This document shows positions 58,480 through 64,000 of a stretch of 64,000 nucleotides of DNA, piece by piece (position 1 is the stretch's first letter; every line of letters starts with the position of its first letter). A program made the position numbers and the translations under genes. Location: contig NZ_CP088014.1 in NCBI RefSeq assembly GCF_021044685.1, positions 5,628,001 through 5,692,000 on the forward strand, read 5' to 3'. The notes below the pieces were generated by a model that was given only the letters and a program-made list of their open reading frames with translations, searched no databases and was not told the DNA's origin. This DNA is from Bradyrhizobium daqingense (lineage in GTDB: Bacteria; Pseudomonadota; Alphaproteobacteria; Rhizobiales; Xanthobacteraceae).

Positions 58480-60048
58480 TTAACGGCTCAAGCGGCGCTT
58501 CAACGCGCGGATCAAGTCAGTCGAGCGCCTAAACCTGTTCCGATAACGTTTCCTAGCGAGGCCTTCGGTCACAATCAGCGGCCGCTCGGGAATGCGGTCT
58601 CTCGACGTCAGGATGTAGTCAAGGGCTTCCTTATTACAATCGTCCAGCCTGATCACGACGACGATGCCCGGACGCTGCTTGGAGCTACGTCGTAGCGTCC
58701 AGGCCTGACAATGCCGCTGGGGATGCCGCCAGGATCGGGCGACGCGCAATGATATGAAGGACCCATCTTTCACCGCCAAGCAGCCTCCCGTCCGCTCAGC
58801 AATGAGGGCCGGGCTCACGGAAGGCACGCTAGCAACAATTTCCGCAGCCAGTTGCTGGACCATGCTCACGCGGTCGCCCCGCGTATCGATGTAACTGTAG
58901 TCTGCTGCAGGAGCGAAGCCGATCAGCGCATATGCTTTGCGAAGGCTGCCGAAGCGGCGTTCATAGATTGACGCGCAAGGTATCCCCTTCGCACGATTGA
59001 TCGCATCGGCAGACAAGGTGCCCAGGCGGAGTTGAAGAACGCGCAACTTCTTGAGCAACATGTCAGAGGACAGGGGTTGCCGCACCCGACGTTCGATAAT
59101 CTGCTGAGCGTCATCGAACACATTACGAGCTACGATGGGTTCAAGGGCGCCCTCCTTGCGGATCCACTTGGCCTTGTCATTAATAACGCGAGGTTGCCGC
59201 AAGTAGCTCGATGTCCGATAATAGATGGTGTTGCCGATGTAGTTTTCATTGCGAAGGATGCGGCCGATCAATTGGAGACTCCACGGAACGCCGCGATGGT
59301 TGCTTATGCCCCGTGCATTCAGGTCCCGGGCGATGTCGGTTTCTCCTCTCCCGCCCACGAAACTTTCGAATATCCACCGCACGACCGCGATTTCGTCGGG
59401 GGACCCTGCCCGTAGCAAGACTCTGTCTGTGTGCAAGGCCTTCTGCTCGCCGGGCTGGAGAAAGCCTCTCGATTTGCCCGCTGCGTCGACCAGTTCTCTG
59501 CGCAGGGCAAAGCCCGGCCGCCCACCCACCCGATAGCCGAGGCCGACGATGCGGCTGTGTCCCGCAAAAACCTTTGCCGACTTGTCGCGGCTGTCCTCGG
59601 CCGCCATCAGGCGCTTCATGCTTTTCCAGAGGCCCGACATCGGGCTTCCATCGTTCTCGAAGATTTCAGCGCAGTAGATCACCTTCACACCGGCGAGCTT
59701 GCAAATGAACTCATAGTAGGCACTCTCATCCGGGTCCTGGAACCGTCCCCAGCGGCTGACGTCCCTCACCAACACCGTGGCGAAATCAGCTGCCCCCGAT
59801 TGCACGTCGTTGAGCAGATCGATAAGGCCTGGGCGATTGTTGATCCTAAGCCCGCTTATTCCCTCATCTATGTACGTGCGCACGATCTGGAGTTGATGCT
59901 CGGCCGCGTAGCTCGCGATCAAAGCCATCTGATTTGCGATCGAGTATTGTTGTCGGTCTGTCGACATTCGGATGTATTGGGCTGCGCGCGGTTCATGCTC
60001 GCGCCGTCGCGGCAACTTGGCACTTTGGACAGTGAGTGCAGTTCCCAT
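58480..60048 (-). CDS. Large serine recombinase
   Basis: A 522-residue site-specific recombinase of the large serine (resolvase/invertase) family. The N-terminal catalytic domain has AAQYIRMSTDRQQYSIANQ (catalytic Ser in RMSTDRQ) and FATVLVRDVSRWGRFQDPDESAYYEFICKLAGVKVIYC. The recombinase domain follows (FALRRELVDAAGKSRGFLQ, DLNARGISNHRGVPWSLQLIGRILRNENYIG). The C-terminal 150 residues are unrecognised and Arg-rich. A small membrane protein gene lies just upstream on the same strand. It indicates a second, independent mobile element. Confidence 0.93.
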   Translation of the reverse strand: MGTALTVQSAKLPRRREHEPRAAQYIRMSTDRQQYSIANQMALIASYAAEHQLQIVRTYIDEGISGLRINNRPGLIDLLNDVQSGAADFATVLVRDVSRWGRFQDPDESAYYEFICKLAGVKVIYCAEIFENDGSPMSGLWKSMKRLMAAEDSRDKSAKVFAGHSRIVGLGYRVGGRPGFALRRELVDAAGKSRGFLQPGEQKALHTDRVLLRAGSPDEIAVVRWIFESFVGGRGETDIARDLNARGISNHRGVPWSLQLIGRILRNENYIGNTIYYRTSSYLRQPRVINDKAKWIRKEGALEPIVARNVFDDAQQIIERRVRQPLSSDMLLKKLRVLQLRLGTLSADAINRAKGIPCASIYERRFGSLRKAYALIGFAPAADYSYIDTRGDRVSMVQQLAAEIVASVPSVSPALIAERTGGCLAVKDGSFISLRVARSWRHPQRHCQAWTLRRSSKQRPGIVVVIRLDDCNKEALDYILTSRDRIPERPLIVTEGLARKRYRNRFRRSTDLIRALKRRLSR

Positions 60049-60073
60049 CGAACGCCCTCCCGTTTGGCCACGT

Positions 60074-60304
60074 TCAGCCTATCAGCCAGCCTGAAAGCCA
60101 AGATGCGCCGTGCTTGCCGATCCAGCCAAGTGCGAGCGAACCCGCCACCGTCGCCAAGGCGGACCAAAACCAGGGCCGAGGGCGGACGGCGCTGATCGAA
60201 CGCAGGTACAAGAACGCGCCCAGCGTGCCGTAATTTCTCCTAAAGTCCCCATTGAGCTTAGCGATCTTTGACAGCTCAGACGAGCCATCGGTTCCGTCGG
60301 TCAT
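60074..60304 (-). CDS. Small membrane protein upstream of the recombinase
   Basis: A 76-residue protein with a polar N-terminal half (TDGTDGSSELSKIAKLNGDF) and a C-terminal membrane helix (WFWSALATVAGSLALGWIG). The ATG at 60304 is preceded by GGAGA. It lies 26 bases before the recombinase start and is likely co-transcribed with it. Unknown. Confidence 0.5.
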   Translation of the reverse strand: MTDGTDGSSELSKIAKLNGDFRRNYGTLGAFLYLRSISAVRPRPWFWSALATVAGSLALGWIGKHGASWLSGWLIG

Positions 60305-60564
60305 TTGGCGCTGATCTCCATCGTTGGAAGCCAGCGCTCTATAAACTCCTGTTTTGCCCGACGGAGCAATTCAAATTTCGGTAAAACAAAATATCTCCGC
60401 GTCGCCGTTAGTTGGTATTGACCTATCTGTTGCGATCAGTTGGCAGGTCTCCCCTATCCCCAGCGGCTGGTTCTGGGGACCGAGTTGCCGTTAATCTAGT
60501 GCGCTGATCAAGGAGTGAGTCGCGGGCGGATAACAGATTCCACGCCAGGCTCGACTGAAGGCCG

Positions 60565-61044
60565 ATGTCTGCAGCTCGCATCATAAAGCCCCCTCCGATG
60601 TCGGGAGGCGACCGTAAGCATTATGCCCGAGAGCTTCACAAGGCCGAGGTAAGTTTCGCGCATCTTCTTGAGGATGCTGCGACGGCTCATGCTGCTGCAG
60701 ACGCGGCGCGCGCCAAGGCCTACGCACTCGATTGCCTGGCTTGGAACACCGGTCTGTTCATCGGAGAAGTCGACCAGCAATCGCCAACGATCAAGGCCGC
60801 TATCGCCGGCGGGTTTCCGCTCCTTGAAGTACGCTGCGACCATTGCAAACACACTGAGTTCGTCGACCTGTCGCTTGTGGTGCAGCCCCGCGAGAGGCAA
60901 GTCTCACTGATGCGCAACTATCTCTATTGCAGCCCTTGTCAGCGGACCCTCGGCAAGAAGCGCCGGCCCGACCTGATCGGTCTCCGCCCCGTCGGCGATC
61001 CGCAACCCGCAGCACCATCACGTCGCCCGAAGAAAGCCTCCTAA
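60565..61044 (+). CDS. Hypothetical protein with Cys-pair motif
   Basis: A 159-residue protein. The N-terminal half is helical and Ala-rich; the C-terminal half has CDHCKHTEF and YCSPCQRTLGKK, a zinc-ribbon-like pair of C-x2-C motifs. It is likely a DNA- or metal-binding protein. No family identified. Confidence 0.6.
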   Translation: MSAARIIKPPPMSGGDRKHYARELHKAEVSFAHLLEDAATAHAAADAARAKAYALDCLAWNTGLFIGEVDQQSPTIKAAIAGGFPLLEVRCDHCKHTEFVDLSLVVQPRERQVSLMRNYLYCSPCQRTLGKKRRPDLIGLRPVGDPQPAAPSRRPKKAS

Positions 61045-61046
61045 GA

Positions 61047-61331
61047 ATGTGCTTCGCCGGCATCTGGACCAACCGGACGTCGGTCCGCAAGGTCAAGGAA
61101 GGAGAGACTACCAACGATCTCTACGCTTTCCTCACGACCGAGCCGAACACAGAGGTGTTCGCCATCCATCCAAAGGCGATGCCCGTGATCCTCACCACAC
61201 CAGAAGAGGTCGAGACCTGGATGACGGCGCCGACCGAAGTGGCGCTGAAGTTGCAACGCCCGCTTCCGGACGGCGTGCTTCGGATCGTCGCCCGCGGCGT
61301 GAAGGAAGATCCTGCGCCGACGGCCGCGTGA
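61047..61331 (+). pseudogene. C-terminal part of an SRAP (YedK/HMCES) protein
   Basis: The last 94 residues (FAGIWTNRTSVRKVKEGETTNDLYAFLTTEPN, IHPKAMPVILTTPEEVETWMTA, LQRPLPDGVLRIVARGVKEDP) are the C-terminal portion of SOS-response-associated peptidase (SRAP) proteins, normally about 220 residues. The N-terminal half, which includes the catalytic Cys2, is missing. It is therefore non-functional in DNA-protein crosslinking, unless fused elsewhere. Confidence 0.75.
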
Positions 61332-61455
61332 ACCTTGATCCGGGCCAAAACATGTCGCCCCGCGCGACTCTTGCACCGCTCGTTCGTCGACCCTTGACAT
61401 CAGCAGGCCAATCGAACAAAGCTAGAACAAACGATTCAACGCCACAAAGGTCCGC

Positions 61456-63615
61456 TTGGCTAAACTGCCGCAACTGCCCGTCTATTATTATCTCGACCAC
61501 TTCTCCGAAATGCTCGGGTTCGTGCAGCGAACGTATCAACCCGTTCTCGGTCCGGATCATCACGCGTTCATCACGCGCTTCGAACACCTCTCGAGAGATG
61601 CCCGTTGTTTGTTGGTCCGGATGATCAACCGACGTGGTGCCATATTCAACCGATCCCTGTTCAGCTATCCCGAAATTGATGATGTCGAGCGGGCAGTTTG
61701 CGATTTGACCGCGGCCGGTCACGCTCGCGAGCTCGACGAGGCCGACTATGCCGCCTTCGTCTCATGCCAGCCAAAGGAGGTCCTGGTCACCGGAGCACAA
61801 GCGGCCGGGCGAGGCGACGTCCGCAAATCCTGGTCGAAGCCGAAGTTCATCGATTACTACCTGCAGCTCATCCCCTTCTCGGTCGCGGCGCAGCACTGCG
61901 GCGCCCGCAATTTCATCGCTCTGGAGGGAACGCGGCCGATCGAGTTCCTGCTCTACCTGTATTTCGGTAAGACCGAGGTGAGCTTGAAGAACTTCGCGCT
62001 GCGCGACCTGGGGATCCTCCGCACCAACCGCGAGACCTCGTTCATCGCGCGCTTTATCGATGCCGAGGAGGCACTTGCCTCCTTCCACTACAGCCAGGTT
62101 CTCGACAGCCTGGAAATGGGATCAGAAGCCATCCATAGGCGGGCCGCCATCGACGTACTCTCTGGGCCCGCCTGCACGACCCAGTATGCGGTCGATCTGC
62201 GTAGCCGAGCCGCGCATCAGACGGGACTTTTCTTTGAGAAAGCGGACGAGAGCGATTTTGCTCGTCAGCTCTACCGTGCGGGGTCTTCGCCGGATTGCAA
62301 CGAGCGCCTGGTCCGGCTGCTCTACAATGCCGGCGACAAGACAGAGGCCGAAGCGCTGCTCCAGCGGATGATCGATGATCCCGCCAGCGACCAAGAACAC
62401 CTTTTCGCTACCGACTTCTACGCCCGCAAGTTCGGCGGACAGCGCACCGGTCTCCACACCGAACTTTTGCGGTCCGGCCGCACGATCACCGTAGACGACA
62501 CCCATCGCGGCAATCCCGAGGCGGGCGTCGCAGGCGTGCTGCGGCGCGAGGGTACGAAGGTCTACTTCACCGAGAATGTCCTGTGGCACACGCTGTTCGG
62601 CCTGCTTTTCTGGGACGAACTCTTCGAGAGCACCCGGATGCCAAGCGTGTTCGATTGGCTACCGCACTGCCTGAAGGACCGCAGCTTTCGTCGGCTGTTC
62701 GCCGCGACAATCGACGAGAAGCTGGCGGCCATCGCGTCCGGGTCTGCCCTGCCATTGATCCTCCGCACGCTCGCAGCGAAATGGGGCCGCCCAAACGGGA
62801 TCTTTAGCTGGGATCATGTGCAAGTGGAGGCGCTGCAGGCGCTGCTCGAAGGATCCAATCCGGGCGGTGTAGCCTGCATTGTCCGCAGCATGTGCGACGA
62901 CTTCCGCGGAATGAGAGACGGTTTCCCCGACCTTATGCTGGTGCGGGACGGCAAAGCGTCCTTCATGGAAGTCAAGGCCGAAGGGGATGTGATCCGCCGC
63001 AACCAGCTGACCCGCCTTCGCCAGCTCGGCGCTGCCGGTATCATGGCCGAGATCGGTCGGGTGGATTACCGTTTTGACCCCGAGCAGGATTACGTAGTGG
63101 TGGATATCGAGACGACCGGCTCCTGGTCGAACGGCGATCGCATCACCGAGATCGGTGCGGTGAAGGTTCGCAATCACCGCATTGTCGACGAATGGCATTC
63201 TCTCATCAACCCGCAACGCTCCATACCCGCAAAGATCGTTCAGCTGACCGGCATCATGAACGAAATGGTTCGCGACGCGCCTTTGTTCGCAGGAGTCGCG
63301 GATTCATTCATGGAGTTCATGGGGGACGGCATTTTCGTCGCTCACAATGTCAGCTTCGACTACGGATTTATCGCGTACGAGTTCGAGCGCCTCGGGCGGC
63401 GCTTCAGATTTCCAAAACTCTGCACGTGCGCCGGAATGCGGCGGCGCTATCCGGGACACAAGTCCTACGGACTTGGGAAGCTTTGTGAGATTTACGGCAT
63501 AGACCTTAAAAACCACCACAGGGCTCTATGCGATGCGCGAGCCTCAGCGCATCTGCTGAACCTGATAAACGAAAAGCGCACGGTAGAAGCACCTCCGACC
63601 GCGGAGGCTGCGTAG
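61456..63615 (+). CDS. FAN1-like VRR-NUC nuclease fused to a DEDDh exonuclease
   Basis: A 719-residue two-enzyme protein. Residues 1-440 have a helical domain and a TPR-like region as in FAN1. Residues about 440-530 are a VRR-NUC nuclease (EALQALLEGSNPGGVACIVRSMC...FPDLMLV...FMEVKAEGD, with the D and E-x-K active-site residues). Residues about 545-710 form a DnaQ-type exonuclease (VVDIETTG, then AHNVSFDYGFI and HHRALCDARASAHLL). All four acidic residues and the catalytic His are present. It starts at TTG 61456. A role in crosslink repair is inferred from FAN1. Confidence 0.9.
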   Translation: MAKLPQLPVYYYLDHFSEMLGFVQRTYQPVLGPDHHAFITRFEHLSRDARCLLVRMINRRGAIFNRSLFSYPEIDDVERAVCDLTAAGHARELDEADYAAFVSCQPKEVLVTGAQAAGRGDVRKSWSKPKFIDYYLQLIPFSVAAQHCGARNFIALEGTRPIEFLLYLYFGKTEVSLKNFALRDLGILRTNRETSFIARFIDAEEALASFHYSQVLDSLEMGSEAIHRRAAIDVLSGPACTTQYAVDLRSRAAHQTGLFFEKADESDFARQLYRAGSSPDCNERLVRLLYNAGDKTEAEALLQRMIDDPASDQEHLFATDFYARKFGGQRTGLHTELLRSGRTITVDDTHRGNPEAGVAGVLRREGTKVYFTENVLWHTLFGLLFWDELFESTRMPSVFDWLPHCLKDRSFRRLFAATIDEKLAAIASGSALPLILRTLAAKWGRPNGIFSWDHVQVEALQALLEGSNPGGVACIVRSMCDDFRGMRDGFPDLMLVRDGKASFMEVKAEGDVIRRNQLTRLRQLGAAGIMAEIGRVDYRFDPEQDYVVVDIETTGSWSNGDRITEIGAVKVRNHRIVDEWHSLINPQRSIPAKIVQLTGIMNEMVRDAPLFAGVADSFMEFMGDGIFVAHNVSFDYGFIAYEFERLGRRFRFPKLCTCAGMRRRYPGHKSYGLGKLCEIYGIDLKNHHRALCDARASAHLLNLINEKRTVEAPPTAEAA

Positions 63616-63644
63616 CTTCTTTTGGAGGCCCGGGTAAGCCTTTT

Positions 63645-63848
63645 CTAATGCTTCTCAACGTCCGGGTCTGGGACGAAGTGGCTGAAATCCGGCTCTTCTA
63701 TCCCGGCGTCGATGTCGGGTGACCGATTACAGGCGCATGGCTCACCCGCACCACACTGACAGCCGAACTCCTCACTCCACGCTCGGTCAGGATGGTTCTC
63801 GCAGACAAAGCCGACACCTCGACATATGGGGCAACTGGGATTGATCAT
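63645..63848 (-). CDS. Small Cys-rich protein
   Basis: A 67-residue protein with a zinc-finger-like array: CPICRGVGFVCENHPDRAWSEEFGCQCGAGEPCAC. This pattern, CENHPDRPW and CxCGAG, is common in rhizobial small proteins. It is convergent with the FAN1-like gene. Function unknown. Confidence 0.8.
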   Translation of the reverse strand: MINPSCPICRGVGFVCENHPDRAWSEEFGCQCGAGEPCACNRSPDIDAGIEEPDFSHFVPDPDVEKH

Positions 63849-63907
63849 GGCATGAAAAAGCGCGCGGGCTTTGCTCCAGAGATCGTAAGCATACCGCGCG
63901 CCTCGGT

Positions 63908-64000
63908 TTATGCCGCCAGCTCTTTACGAACGGCGGCCGCCGAATTTCCTACCTTATCCACCGCCTTCTGCAACTCATCCTTCGACACACCAAGCTCCTT
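63908..64000 (-). CDS. DUF3606-like protein (5' end cut by window edge)
   Basis: Only the last 30 codons are visible (KELGVSKDELQKAVDKVGNSAAAVRKELAA-stop). This is the typical C-terminus of DUF3606 proteins, about 60 residues long, of unknown function. The start is off the right edge. Confidence 0.75.
   Translation of the reverse strand, partial: KELGVSKDELQKAVDKVGNSAAAVRKELAA

Noticed and set aside
1..64000. CRISPR array, rRNA genes, intact insertion sequence
   Set aside because: No regularly spaced repeats, no rRNA-like sequence and no complete transposase with terminal inverted repeats were seen.

Overview
The window reads as a chromosomal segment of a Bradyrhizobium-type alphaproteobacterium (Nitrobacteraceae). 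This is inferred from a GcrA-type cell-cycle regulator, a typical Bradyrhizobium porin, intergenic palindromes of the kind common in that genus, high-GC codon use, and many small proteins characteristic of the group. No database search was possible, so the genus is an inference.

Positions 1 to about 27 kb are ordinary core genome: rplM (cut by the left edge), acyl-CoA enzymes, a CoA-binding protein, O-acetylhomoserine sulfhydrylase, heme A synthase (ctaA), an exopolysaccharide block (NodB-fold protein, FemAB/GNAT-like protein, Wzz/kinase-like protein, GT4 glycosyltransferase, undecaprenyl-phosphate sugar transferase, O-antigen ligase/polymerase), then assorted enzymes, GcrA, a major porin, MarR and TetR regulators, two alpha/beta hydrolases and an SDR. 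Several enzymes look catalytically dead: the NodB-fold protein has lost its metal ligands, the Wzz-linked ATPase has lost its Walker lysine, and one hydrolase has lost its nucleophile.

From 27 kb the sequence becomes accessory. A frameshifted RlpA gene and a DUF421 protein precede a tRNA-Pro 3' half at 29.54 kb, which is a displaced integration site. A tyrosine integrase lies directly beside it, and an element runs rightwards from there. From 29.7 to 42.3 kb it resembles a reduced prophage or phage satellite: integrase, AlpA-like protein, a short tape-measure C-terminus, a Gly-rich tail-fibre-like protein, an HslV/Ntn-hydrolase-like protein, a divergent operator region with an XRE repressor, and a Prim-Pol/helicase. 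No recognisable capsid, portal or large terminase is present. From 42.9 to 45.7 kb there is a tight operon of a GYF-domain protein, unknown proteins and an HNH-like protein. A DUF1778/GNAT (TacAT-type) toxin-antitoxin pair with a palindromic operator follows.

From 47 to 50.5 kb is a graveyard of frameshifted or truncated genes (DUF4236, ABC substrate-binding fragment, aquaporin fragment, DUF1236, a 90-residue protein). From 50.7 to 58.4 kb are secreted and lipoprotein genes of unknown function, small one-helix peptides, two closely spaced tRNA-like genes and a cold-shock protein. From 58.4 kb come a large serine recombinase, a truncated SRAP gene, a FAN1-like VRR-NUC nuclease fused to a DEDDh exonuclease, and a DUF3606 gene cut by the right edge. 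The right end of the island was not found in the window.
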